NCBI GenBank assembly: GCA_950295325.1
Contig: OX485805.1
Span: 38,055,501 to 38,119,500 of the forward strand
Direction of reading: 5' to 3'
Source: Polytrichum commune
Lineage: Eukaryota; Streptophyta; Polytrichopsida; Polytrichales; Polytrichaceae
DNA: 64,000 bases
In this document: piece by piece, positions 22,287-33,164 of the stretch
Layout: each line of letters begins with the position of its first letter
How positions within the stretch are numbered: the first letter of the stretch is position 1
Translations under genes and position numbers: made by a program
The notes under the pieces: model-generated
The model's input: only the letters and a program-made list of their open reading frames with translations
Databases searched by the model: none
Told to the model about the DNA's origin: nothing

Positions 22287-22690
22287 AACTATGCTAAATA
22301 TGATATTTAGTGTCATATGGTATTTAATGTCACTATGGTAACTTTTCGGATGACACTTCTTATGAATAAGTGAACAAATATTGTCATGGATGATGGATGA
22401 GTTCACCCATTGGCCAAAACCCTACCTTCTCTTGTCAGCAACTTGTGATCACTTATTATCATGGATGATTGAAATTTGGATGAGAAAACACTTGGTAAGT
22501 AACAATAATTGCAACACTGTAAATCTATAATCCCCCCCCCCCCCCAAAAAAAAAACAAAAAAATACAAGGAATGACAAACAATGTTGGGTTAACATTTAG
22601 TGTTGGTGACACTACACCGCAGTTTACAATTAGTATTGAGCAAGACGATTAGAATTGGTGACACTAAATATCACATGTAGTGTAGCTAAC
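22287..22690. repeat. Dispersed repeat T, copy 1 (about 400 bp)
   Basis: Ends carry inverted words (ctaaatatgatatttagtgtc and gacactaaatatcac). The interior (gccaaaaccctaccttctc, tgcaacactgtaaatctata, acatttagtgttggtgac) recurs at 26870-28008 and, inverted, at 37272-37672, with fragments near 24581-24900 and 34005-34075. It has no coding capacity and is a MITE-like family. Confidence 0.75.
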
Positions 22691-23154
22691 TTCCACTTGG
22701 AGACACAATGTGTGGGCTTCAGTTACTTCACAGCTTAAATTGGTGTCACCCAATGTATGTGCACGAAAGTCAGCAGAGTTTCCTGGTCCTCCGCCTGCAA
22801 CGTATCAACCACCAAAACTGAAGATTAAACAAAGAGCAAAAGCAAGCAAAGAGCAACACCACAAAGGAGTGCAAAAGCAACTGCGGCAAAGAGTCCAAAC
22901 AAAATCATGAAAAACAAGCTTGCATTGTCCTTATATCTAGATTCTTCTTATATGGGAAAGAAGAACATTGACAAATTGCACTGACAACATTTCTCAGTCC
23001 CACTCCCTCAAAAACATGATCGCCCTTCTCGGTCACGATGTTTCCCGTAATCGCAAAGGGTCACAACGGAAATAAGGAAGTATTGGCATCGGCTCCCAGC
23101 TTGCAAATGCTGTGGAACTCAATACCTAATACTTCATCCTCACCGCATACACTG
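22691..23154. other. Intergenic sequence, nothing recognised
   Basis: The 66-residue frame at 22710-22910 is Lys/Gln-rich and has no family resemblance. No other signal seen. Confidence 0.35.
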
Positions 23155-23465
23155 GCCACTACTGGCACCATCCATCGGCATCTATGGTTGTAATAGTAGT
23201 GTGAAAAGTGGTGGGTCAACATCTATTTCTCAACATAAACCCCAATAATTTCACGGTTGGAACCAGATGGAAAGTATGGTGTGATCGAAGCATGAGGGGC
23301 AGATCACACCTTTGATCACACCCGCCACTATTGGCACCATCTGTTGGCGTCTCCAGCTGTAATACCAGTGTGAAAAGTGGTGGGCCACCATCTATTTCTC
23401 AACATAATCCCTAGCAATTTCATGACTGGAACCAAACGGAAATTTTGGTGTGATCGGGTCATGAG
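23155..23465. repeat. Tandem duplication, period about 169 bp
   Basis: The stretch starting gccactactggcaccatc at 23155 recurs from 23324 (gccactattggcaccatc). The copies share gtgtgaaaagtggtggg, catctatttctcaacataa and tggtgtgatcg. Two copies, diverged by perhaps 15 percent. Non-coding. Confidence 0.75.
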
Positions 23466-23561
23466 TTCAGTTTGCACTATCATAAAACCTTTCAGACATC
23501 CAACTAATAAAAATATAACGAATGCTTACAAACAACGTTGAACATAACATTACTTAGCGAT

Positions 23562-23665
23562 GTGGGCCCTCATAATATAATGGTGAGATGCTAGGAGTTC
23601 AATCTGAATCTGAGTTACCCTACGCAACTTTTCGAGCATCACACTGTTATATTTTGAGGGCCCAC
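23562..23665. repeat. 104-bp foldback repeat with GTGGGCCC ends, copy 1
   Basis: Starts gtgggccctcataatataa and ends ttatattttgagggcccac, so the ends are inverted repeats. An equal-length copy lies at 51818-51921 and a weaker one at 35851-35951. Similarity to 51818-51921 (in inverted alignment) continues beyond the 104 bp, so the full repeat unit is larger. Confidence 0.7.
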
Positions 23666-25409
23666 AAAAAAAGTAAATTTATGAAGTTATACTATGCCTT
23701 AAGGTAAATGGGTCTTAAATGGCTCATTTTCTTAATCAGACCCCTATATGTGATTGGTATGTGGTTCGTTGAGGATCAAAGAGAAAACATCATAAAGACA
23801 CATGTTTAAAAAAGATTGAACTACATCTCCAAATATTTATAACTACTCTACGGTCAATAATGAACACAATTAGGAGAACCTATGTATCCAGCTAAAAAAT
23901 CAACAAACATGCACTTCTGATAACCGTAACTAAATCAAGACAGGTCCGATTTTCAATCTGGTTCTTGCACATGATTCGTCGTAGATTTGCTTAATGCAAC
24001 ACGGGGTTTGGTTTGTAAATCTAATCGGTAGAAGTTGGAGAACATGGAAAACAAACCAAATAACATCCACATACCTTCCAAACAAATTGCAACTCCTTCA
24101 AGAGCACCCAACTTCTCCCTGCTAATCTTCAGCTGTTTAGTCTTGGTTCCGTGCTTATAGAGGAGCCTCTTGTTAACCAATTCCACTACAATTAGAACCT
24201 TTTGTAGCCTTCAGATCCTCTAGGAGTTCCTTCACCTGCATCACAAACAAACTCAGGTAAAAAAAAAAGACTTCACTAGCATGCCCAAAACCACGAGCAT
24301 GACAAAAAATTTCCACCTGAAAGTTGATCCAATAAACAAAATTAATTAATTAAGCCATAATTTCATTAATCAAAGAATAATTTTAAAAATAATATAAAAT
24401 AATTAACATCTGCCTGAAGATCAATGTTGATATGATGGCCAACCAGCAGGTCACCTGTTTGGACTTCATGTATTCAAAACTAGGACCTGCTCAACTAGAT
24501 TCTCAAGCATAACACCTTGCTTCTAACCCATGAATGACGCAATTCTTTTTGGCATAGTTTTCTACTACTCTAAATAGGATATTTAATGTTTGATTATATT
24601 TAGTGTTGTTACCACCCTACCCTGCTCAACATTAATTTTCAATTCTTTGACAATTAGTGTTAGACATAACTGTGTCGCCACCTTCCCTACTGCCACCTCC
24701 CTTATTATATCCATTTTTTTCATATCCTTACTAACACTAATTCCAAACATGTAACTTCCACATATTACCATAGTTGATATTTAGTGTTTGAGTTTACATT
24801 TAAAGTTAGTTACTTTCATAAGGTTATTGATATTTAGTGTATGCGTTCGTATCTAGTGAATCAAACACTAAATATCTTATTTTGTGTAGTGTTATACAAT
24901 CTTATCGTAGGATCCTATGATAGAACTCAACATGTTATAATTTTGGACTTGGGCTTAGTCCAATTTTACTTAAATATCGATTAGGTGTCTGAATTTAGCT
25001 TCCAATTGTTTTCTGCACAATCGTCATTAAATTTGCATGTAGCACTGAGTATAATTCATGTTGACTTGACAATAGACTGTACTAATATAAAGGTTGATAT
25101 CTCCTATCAACCGGTCAGTCAAAAGTAATTTTATTTTGTTGCTAACTACACAATAACCGGTTGTGTCAACCAGTCTACTAACATGGAGCGTTTTGATTGG
25201 TCGATCTCTACCCCATAGGGAGTTCTTTTACCCCCATTCAATCTGACACACATGGCAATGACAACTTTGGTTCCGAGTCCCCATACTATGCAATGCTTCA
25301 ATTCACGAATGGCTTCATCTATGAAAAGTTAAGCCCCATTTACTTTGTGTTTAAATACAAAATACACCACTTATTTGGGGAAAGGGAACATCGTATAGTC
25401 AAAGGGTTA
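23666..25409. other. Intergenic sequence with decayed repeats
   Basis: No gene is recognised. Sequence near 23700-23900 belongs to a dispersed family also seen near 43918, 49800, 51058, 53040 and 55500 (words like cacatgtttaaaaaagatt, atgaacacaattaggag). Fragments of repeat T occur at 24581-24900. Confidence 0.45.
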
Positions 25410-25411
25410 TA

Positions 25412-26514
25412 CAGTCAAGACTCTATAAATGTGACAGGTTGGGAGTAGCAAAAAAATAACATATATAGAATTATAACAAGTAATACTTATGGAATTCATA
25501 CAGATGATTAATAATATTTAAAATTTCCGAAAATGAAGAACATAACGTTTTATAAAAATAAAATATGAAACTACAAATGATAATACATAATTCAACTAAA
25601 CTAATTGAAAGAAATAATCTATATAATAGTAACTTGACGAGATTCTTCCAACTAAATTAACCAAAAGAAAGAGTCTATAGTAGTATGACGAGAAGCTTCC
25701 AAATGATGAGATGAAACTTCCTTTTGGAGTCCTTGAATGCTCTGATGTGTAATAGGGCATCAGTTGGTCTTTGTTTAAAGTATTTCTTCAAAGTCTCTAG
25801 AGAATGCTCAGCAACACTCAATCCTACAACTTCTTCTACCACATCAACCTTAACCTCATCAACATCAATTTCTTGATGTTATGAGGAATACATATCCAAA
25901 AACTCCTCATCGGCAAGTTCATAGGGGTTGTTTAAATCAAACTCCATCTCATAATTGAGGTATTCATGAGCATTCATCACGTCACCCACCTCACTATCAG
26001 ATGACAACAAGGTCAGTTGATGAAGTAGAATAGCAACTTCACCAACCTCTACCAAGCACCTAGCTTCCTCTATCTCCCTCTCAATAAAGATAGAGAGAAC
26101 ACCCGTGTGCCTCCAACAATTTTGAATTGTCGATGTGGTAATTCCCACACGCCATGCCCGCTCAACCATAACAACAACTTGATTAATATATCAATTGCAA
26201 ACACCTTGTTTGCACTAAAACAATCTATCTAATATCTCTAAATAAGAGAGAATATTTGACTTGTTCGCAAAGAATATGGGATAAATGTGATTACATGTTC
26301 AAAATGTATGCTCTCATATATTATTACCTTGATTTTTCTCAAAATTAACACCTATAGAGGTGCAATTAACAAAGAAGGGAGTAGAGCCTATTATAACACT
26401 TAACACATAACACTCACTAGTCTTATCAATTGTGTTTTTGTAGGGGAGTCAAATTTTCTTAACATATATGAAATTATAACGCTTATAAGGGTAACACTTA
26501 TAGAGTCTTGATTG
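25412..26514 (-). mobile_element. pogo/Tigger-like DNA transposon, decayed, 1.1 kb, TA target duplication
   Basis: The left end begins CAGTCAAGACTCTATAA at 25412 and the right end is its near inverted copy, ending CTTATAGAGTCTTGATTG at 26514: about 24 bp of TIR with three mismatches. TA flanks both sides (25410-25411, 26515-26516). TIRs starting CAGT with TA target sites are typical of pogo/Tigger elements, and the transposase remnant inside agrees. At 1.1 kb it lacks most of the transposase. Confidence 0.82.
25690..26203 (-). pseudogene. C-terminal transposase remnant (pogo/Tigger, CENP-B type)
   Basis: Minus text INQVVVMVERAWRVGITTST then IQNCWRHTGVL matches the end of the DDE_1 (jerky/Tigger/CENP-B) transposase, where AW...TI.NCWRHTGI is highly characteristic. 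An acidic tail with predicted helices follows (DLNNPYELADEEFLDMY), then a stop, then further open text (EVKVDVVEEVVGLSVAEHSLETLKKYF). The catalytic DDE core is absent. Confidence 0.75.
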
Positions 26515-26647
26515 TAGTTGGATAGCCTTTTTGACAAATGATGGACCCCCATGGATGTATGAAACCTTTTTCATCCACCATTTGTCTTGTCAATAAATTT
26601 TGATATCTTAATTGGATGCCAATGTAATAGAAATTTTGAAAGGTCCA

Positions 26648-26807
26648 TTAAGGTTCGGTTTACACCATGGACCTTGAAGTCGGACCATGGAAAATGGCCT
26701 TTTTTCATGGTCCGACTTCATGGTCCAACTTCCATGGTTCGATTTCTTAAATAATCAATTTACAAAGTCTTTGGGCCCCTCACTAGATGTAAACCGAATG
26801 TGAACCA
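26648..26807. repeat. Nested foldback repeat, 160 bp
   Basis: The inner hairpin pairs gaagtcggaccatggaaaa (about 26669-26687) with ttttttcatggtccgacttc (about 26699-26720). Outer arms pair ggttcggtttacac with gtaaaccgaatgtgaacc. Two nested inverted repeats suggest a small MITE. Confidence 0.7.
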
Positions 26808-26869
26808 AGAGGAATGACTATGCACCAAAAAGTGAATGTGTTGATTTTTTTAATATATGATATTATTTT

Positions 26870-28008
26870 TTTGGATACGAAATCACTTGGTAAGTGACAA
26901 TTTTTGCAACACTGTAAATCTATAATCCCCCAAAATATTTGCAAGGAATGACAAATAATGTTGGTTAACATTTAGTGTTGGTGACATTACACCATGGTTT
27001 ACAATTAGTACCGTATGTTAAGGGCAGCTTCGGCGCTCTCTTGCCGAATAATTATTAAAAGTAAAAAAATAGTGTTCGGCACCTAGAAATGGTATATTCA
27101 TATTTTCGGCAATTTTCTCTTTTAACTTTTAAAATTCAGCTTAAATTCATTTTTAATTTTCTATTTAAGCTTATATCTTGTACATCTCTCTTGCATTGAA
27201 TGACAAGTAAGATGTGAGTGAAGAGTAGAGAATGCTCTGTGCTTTATGCAAGTAGAGTGGAGTTGTGTTCAACAATGCATATGGGATATGTAAACTTTGA
27301 GGTGAAGCACCGAGTTAGACTTCATTTTTATAACTTGCATAACATTTGCATAGAGTCTTCAAATGACATAAAATTTGTTGGAGGTGAAAGATTCCTTGAT
27401 TTGTAAACTTTTCTTAGACCAACAAAATTCCAAAAAAGTTGATCTTCTATGCACAAATGAGCTCCGAAAAACTGTTATGAACGCATTTTAATTTTTTGAT
27501 CTTTACACGGCTGCAATGTTTTGTCCATATCTTTTGCATAAAGACTTATTTTGACACAAAACTTATTGAAGGTGGAAGAAGGATTGATTTCTCAACTTTT
27601 GTTAGTTGGACAAAATTCTATAAAACTTCATCTTCTATGCTCAATTGGACTCCAAAAATTTGTGTACAACACATTTGAAAAGCCTCACCTAGAGTCTTGC
27701 TACTTCTTAACCCATATTCTTTGTGGACTAATGTAAGTGAGCTTGATTACAAAAGGAGCACCTTCTCACTTTCAAAATTCACATATGCTTCCATTGTAAA
27801 TAAAACTCTAGTGAGAAGTAAAAATTTCTTACTTTTCGGCAATTTTAAGAAATAATTAATTTTATATTCGGCAAAAAATGCCAATAATATTCCAAAAAAT
27901 TTGGCGTCTATTTTTAGAATTATTTTGTGCCGAAGCTGCCCTTAACGTACGGTATTAAGCAAGACAATTAGAATTAGTGACACTAAATATCATATATAGT
28001 GTAAATCA
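26870..28008. repeat. Dispersed repeat T, copy 2, split by a MITE
   Basis: 26870-27010 plus 27953-28008 align with copy 1 (22480-22680): acttggtaagtgacaat, gcaacactgtaaatctataa, acatttagtgttggtgac and tagaattagtgacactaaat. The intervening 942 bp is a separate insertion at a TA. It lacks the left third of the family consensus. Confidence 0.75.
27011..27952. mobile_element. TA-flanked MITE, 942 bp, inserted in repeat T
   Basis: Terminal inverted repeats of 24 bp differ at one position: the left starts CCGTATGTTAAGGG and the right complement starts CCGTACGTTAAGGG. Both are flanked by TA (27009-27010, 27953-27954). The uninterrupted copy of repeat T at 22630 reads attagtattgagc where this one reads attagTA[element]TAttaagc, so the empty site is known. 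Subterminal ttcggca words recur near both ends. The interior is non-coding. A Tc1/mariner-type (Stowaway-like) origin is inferred from the TA duplication. Confidence 0.9.
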
Positions 28009-28675
28009 TGGTTCTTAACCCTTAACTTCCCAAGGCTATGATATGAAAGGACCATTATGACTGCAATTCACTCAATGTCGTTTGTAGAATTTCCATGGGC
28101 AATTTGTGGGGTTAAAGTGGTGTATCTGTAGGATCTTGAAACATGGGAGATAAGCTATTTGCAGGGGGAAACATGTATGAATCACCTTTGGATTTTCAAA
28201 TCACAACATTTGAAGGAAGGAGTGCACATGAAATTGTCAAGTGTGACCCCACTAGAGAACCTTCAACAGCCAAGTTCACCTAGAAAAATGAGTGGAATGT
28301 TTGTGTGATCCTATAGATGGAAACAACCCAATACTTGAGCACCTCCACAAATTCTTGGGCCAATATGTGCAAATTACAATGAGCTAGCCAGCTTGCAATT
28401 GAGGAAGAAAAACTTCGGTCTCCGGAGGAGACCGACGTGAATGGAGTGTCTGTTCGATCCTCCTCCAATCCAATGCCCACAGGACAAAGGTATGGAGGTA
28501 AAGATCTACTCCTCCCTTTCGAGAGTAGACACTATAGTCACCAGTCACTAGTAACAAGAACCAAAATGGTTAGTTATTAGGGGGGATTGTTAGTATGATT
28601 TGGGTCGCCAGGTCTCTAGTGCATTGTTAGTGGATGAGGTGGAGTGGCTTAGTTGTTAAGGTTTTATGGCTTTAT
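28009..28675. other. Intergenic sequence, nothing recognised
   Basis: A 66-residue minus frame (28280-28480) shows no family resemblance. A small inverted repeat ggtctccggaggagacc lies at about 28418. No poly-T run marks a LINE poly(A) tail at the border of the element that follows. Confidence 0.4.
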
Positions 28676-31645
28676 CTATGGGGGGTCTAGTGTTTGGGGC
28701 AGTAGTTGGTGGTTTTCTATTCTTCTTTTGTGTAGGAGGATAGCCATGGCATATTTTATAGCGATAGTATTGATGTTTTTAAAGGTATTTTTAATGATAG
28801 GCATGGGTATTTTAAATTTATTTTCGAGTGATTTCATTGAAGGAGTGTGTGTAGTGGCTCTAGCGCCAGCGGTGATTATAATAAGGGGGTCAACTTTCCA
28901 TCCTCTAGCAGCAATACTATTGATTAATGGTTTGTATTTGTTATTTTTTGCCTCGAGTGTTTCTGGAGAGAATCTATCATTACAGTATGTAAATTTGATG
29001 AATTGTATGGTGAGGTTGGGGTCCAAGTCTGTGGGGGGGTCATTTTAGTATGGTAATCCTCTAACACAGAGGATGCCAGGTTTGAATCTGGAGTTACAAT
29101 GGCATCTTTGTGTACCGCATGTGCAAGGGAGTAGCCAATTGGGAACGGTGTTTTCCTGGGGTGTATTATTGAAAGTGCCCGCGTTCATGAGAATATAACA
29201 TCGGGATTTTTCAGATGATATTAGTAGTTTCCTAATTTCCCATACTGCTTTGTTGTGTCTTTTGACGGGGAGTGAATGTATATGTTGTTGTGTCTTTTGA
29301 TGGGGAGTGAATGTATATGTTGTTGTGTCTTTTGACGGGGAGTGAATGTATATGTTGTTGTTTACACGTAAGTAGTACATGTAACCACGTGTCCGGTTCG
29401 TATGAGGTGGAAATGGGGCATGTAATAGAGGGATATGTTTGTCTACCGAAGAACAGTTGTTTTTGAGCATTACCCATATAGGTTCCTGTTCGGAATTTGA
29501 TGAGGCATGATTTTTGTTTATCCGTGATTTCCGGGTTTTCCCAGAATTCGTTAGAAAGTTCTTTATCTATATCTGCATTTCCTGTCCATTTGTAAGTGTT
29601 GGGGGTTTGTGTGGCCATGTTTTCCAAGTTGTTTTCCCTATCGTATTTAATAATTTATTTTTCTAGGAATCTAACGGGGCCTTCATCAGGAACGTCCGTC
29701 ATTGAGGCCCAGACGTCCTTTTGGTAGTAGTATGGGGTGGCATGGGCATGCTCATATGGGTGAATGGCAATTTTGTGCTCTAGTTCTAGCCCTTCTTTTG
29801 CCAATTTGTTTGCTTGTTCGTTGTCGTCAATGTTGACGTGTGCTCTAACTTTGTATAGTGTGATTGGTTGTGTCCGGTTTTGAAGTAGTTGTACCATGGT
29901 GGCAAGGGTAATTTGGTCGGGGTGGCTATTGTGAAGTGTGGGGTGTTTAATTTGTGTGTTGAGTAAGTATAATACGTTTAGACTGTCGGTAAATATGTAT
30001 GCGGGTTCGTTTGGATATAGTGTATTAATGGTTGTTAGTGTTTCATGTATTGCTATCATTTCTGCTCATAGTATGTTTTGGTGTCCATGTAGTCTTTTGG
30101 AGATGTTAAGGCCCTTGGGGCTATAGATTCCATATCCGGCTTTTTCTCTTCTCCATACTCCAAGGTTAATTTCTTTGGGTTTCATAAAAGAGCCGTCTAT
30201 GTAGTAGCTAAATTGAGGGTGGAATTTTAGTGGTAAGTTAGTTTGGTAATTTGGGAGTTGTGGAATAGGTGTGTTATTATTTACGGATGTGTTTGGGTAG
30301 TTAGATTTAGCCCATTTTTTGCTAGGGTTAACGGTGGTATTTACGGGGGTGGGTGGTGCAATTTGTGTGTGAATTTGTAATATTTGGAGGTTATTTGCTA
30401 TGTTGGTGAGTTGATTCATTTGTTCGTAGGTACCGATGTGATTGTTTTGGTGGTGGATACAAAGTATTCGTAATGTTGATAATTCTTTCCTCGTGATATT
30501 GAGTTCGGGGGGAATTATGGGTTCTTCGTATATGATGGTGTCAGCTGCAAAGTGGGCAATGATGTGTGTGTCCAAGAATGGGCCAGTGTATGGGTTAAAA
30601 TTATGGTACCAATCCATATCTTTTGAAATAAGTATAGTGATTGTATTTGGATCGTTTTTGGCCGCAATGCGGGCCCAATGGATGGCTTGTTGTAAGTCTG
30701 TTGCGTTATGGGGGTGGGCGTAACCAATTCCCTTCCATTTTTGATCAAACGATTTTCCTAGGGATCCAAATATTCTATCCCTAGATAATGGTGAGTGGAA
30801 TTGGTGAATTGTGTGGGGCAAGTAACTGGGGATGAGAAGTATGAATGGTTAATATTGAATGATGTTATTAGGAAATCTAGTATTGGAGTTGGTATTGTAT
30901 ATTGAGCACGTTTAAGTGGGTCGTTTTTTGGAATACGGTATTTATACCTTTGGTATAGCCACACGATTTCTGTTTCAAATGATTGGGTAGGTGGTTCTAG
31001 ACTATGTGGGGTATCTTTAGCTTGGTGGTATTGTTTCCATAACCACAGTAATCTAGTTTTTGGTATGGTAATGAGGTGCCGACCGTTGTCTTCATATATG
31101 TGAGCGACGTCGAATTGTATTTGGACAGTGTTAGTATTTGCTTCGATGTTACTCTCTGGGTTGCATTCATTAATGGAGATATGTGCCAATGGGATAATTA
31201 TGACAGGAATAACGTATCTAGTGTCTCGTTGTTGTTCTATGGAGAAGTATGCATTGATGATGTTTGAGAAATGTTTGTGTTGTCTTTTCGTATAGTATTG
31301 GGTAAGTAGTTCGGTGTTGTGACGACTAGTATATGCGTCACAATAGGGAAATAAATCTCTTTGGGTACGCCATTTGTTGTATGTGTTATTATTTGGAGTA
31401 ATCCATTGGCATAGATATGATGTAACTTTTCTTTTTATCCCATTAGAATTTGTGAGTTGTCGTTGTTTGTGGTCAAGTATTGTGTGTATGGGAAATTGAC
31501 GGGGGTTTTTAAGCATATTATTGGGAGGTGGGGGTAGGTGGGGGACCGGGGAGTTCGGGGGGTGTAAAGGAGGGGTTGGGTGTTGAGGAAGGATGTTGTG
31601 GTTGCAATTGAGGATATGTAAATTATCCCAACTTTCTAGCAACAT
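28676..31645 (-). pseudogene. Non-LTR retrotransposon (LINE) remnant: RNase H plus RLE-like C-terminus, RT missing
   Basis: Minus frames join in order. 30758-31645 is a Pro-rich region and unknown domain ending SYFSSPVTCP. After a frameshift near 30815 comes IHQFHSPLSRDRIFGSLG, then SYYIDGSFMKPKE at the start of an RNase H domain. The TGA at 30066-30068 splits the RNase H (QNIL*AEMIAIHETL), and FTDSLNVLYLL and VRAHVNIDDNEQANKLAKEG complete D-E-D-H. Next a zinc-knuckle-like C..(S)..H..C with HNKAVWEIRKLL, then CTCGTQRCHC, FKPGILCVRGL and FTYCNDRF...LEAKNNKY, which follow the layout of an R2-type restriction-like endonuclease with PD changed to PG. No reverse transcriptase is present: the copy is 5'-truncated. 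At least three frameshifts. The RLE assignment is inference. Confidence 0.7.
29251..29355. repeat. 35-bp tandem triplication inside the LINE
   Basis: The unit beginning tgttgtgtcttttgacgggg occurs at 29251, 29286 and 29321; the middle unit has tgatgggg for tgacgggg. The array lies between the zinc-knuckle-like and HNKAVWEIRKLL segments. As 35 is not a multiple of three, the two extra units add 70 bp and shift frame by one. Confidence 0.95.
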
Positions 31646-32446
31646 AAGTGCAAAGAATTCCTTAAAATTTAAAGATTGCCTAAACCCTAAATTGAATGCT
31701 TGATGTGAGCATCAAGACCATATTTACAAATACATCAAAAACATATTTCCATCCTACCAAAAATAACAACATTGATGTTCAAGCACAGTTGGTATCAGAG
31801 TGACAACCACTGATGGGAGTGAACACCCTCACATGAACTCCCAACACAACAAACACATGATCACTTCCCCATTTTAATATTGTTTTGCACATTCTAATCG
31901 TGTCCAAATTGCATGGGTTAGGTGTCTATGAGTAGATATTTGTGCAGGTGTGATGTTCCTAGTATTTTTGCTTGCAAATGAATGAGGTAGGTGGGGTTAA
32001 TGTAGGGCAGAAATCATCCATCAACCATAAAATGGTTTCTTGGGAAGTTAGGAGGTTAAGAGATTGACATTATCAAATATAGATATGTTTAGCACAAATA
32101 ACACAAAATGTGATGAGTTGACTTTACTGCTGCTGATGGTAGTGCAAAGCATCACAACTCATAAGTATTATTCATTACTAAGGTATGATATTCTGAAACT
32201 TACAACATATATCATTTAAACAGCATCATACAACATAATGCTTTTATAGTTTAGTGTTAAGGTAAAGAGTCAATTTGGATGTCCAAGTTCCTTCTAAGTT
32301 AGTATTGAGTAATTGTGCATATTGGAGTCATCCGCAAAGTCTCTACAACAATGGAAAGGGGAGTCATTTAAGAACCAATGTTTGGGGAGATTTTTGGGCA
32401 TACATGGTTGAGATCCCAGTGTTTCCAAGTCCAACTAGTTATATGA
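31646..32446. other. Intergenic sequence, nothing recognised
   Basis: Flanks the truncated 5' side of the LINE. ttggtatcagagtgac at about 31789 resembles an LTR-element primer-binding site (TGGTATCAGAG), but no LTR pair is seen around it. Confidence 0.4.
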
Positions 32447-32448
32447 TA

Positions 32449-33162
32449 CTCCCTCTGTCCCAAAATGATTGTCCTACCTCTCAAATTTTTTCATCCCAAA
32501 ATGATTGTCCACTATATATGCCCGACTATAGTTTTGAGGCTCAAAGTCAATTATTTTCGCACCAAACTTTCATCATCAAGAAGTCTTTCGACACCGCAAC
32601 TTGAGGGGGGGGGGGTTCGAAGTAGTTGTTGTTTTTTATTGGCTTTGTCTGTAGGACAAAGACTATGCATCGACTTCTATGACTCAAGAGAAAATTCCCT
32701 AACCACTTTGTGTTCACATTTGGACGTTACTTGTTCCTTCTTTTTTTGGTTCAATTTATTTAACATGAATGGTGAAAGCTTGGATACCTTGGACAACTAA
32801 CCAACTAATTCAACCATTAGTTAACTAGTTGCCTTTTGTAATCATAGTTATTCGCGATTTGACCTGCCAAAAAATGTAATTAACTATAGTTATATATGTC
32901 TAGTTAATTATAATTGTTCCCTAAAATGTATTGAAAAAACTCTAATTGACTATAGTTGGTTATAGGTATAGTAAATAACCATGGACTGGCATGAGCAAAG
33001 TGTACATCTACAATTGTAGCCTTTCATAAGAAAGGACAAGGCCTCACGGTTCTACCGTTTTCTTGTTTTAAGAGTCATACTTAGAACTACTCGGTCAATG
33101 ATCAGCGGGCCTTAATCTCGCCAAAATTAGGAACACAGACAATCATTATGGGACAAAAGGAG
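32449..33162. mobile_element. Stowaway-like MITE, 714 bp, TA target duplication
   Basis: The left end CTCCCTCTGTCCC (followed by aaaatgattgtcc) and the right end gacaatcattatgggacaaaaggag (inverted) form about 25 bp of TIR. TA flanks both sides (32447-32448, 33163-33164). CTCCCTCYGTYYC is the Stowaway (Tc1/mariner) terminus of plants. At 714 bp it is long for the group. A second tcccaaaatgattgtcc follows within the left end, and an 11-12 base G run lies near 32606. No transposase inside. Confidence 0.87.
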
Positions 33163-33164
33163 TA

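Noticed and set aside
22530..22556. Poly-C/poly-A run as a LINE or SINE tail
   Set aside because: The C and A runs lie inside repeat T, where the other copies have only short runs, so this is local slippage rather than a retroposon tail.
28653..29048. 131-codon plus-strand frame with hydrophobic stretches, like a membrane protein
   Set aside because: It is the antisense of the LINE endonuclease-like region (FTYCNDRF...LEAKNNKY), which has family-like conservation.
29048..29099. tRNA-like stretch with anticodon-like stem TCCTC/GAGGA and a TTTGAAT T-loop-like arm
   Set aside because: The loop lacks U33, there is no acceptor or D arm, and the opposite strand encodes the conserved LINE segment RFKPGILCVRGLPY. 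The resemblance is chance.
31789..31805. Primer-binding-site-like ttggtatcagagtgac
   Set aside because: No LTR pair, polypurine tract or retroelement coding lies around it, so it is at most the trace of a lost element.
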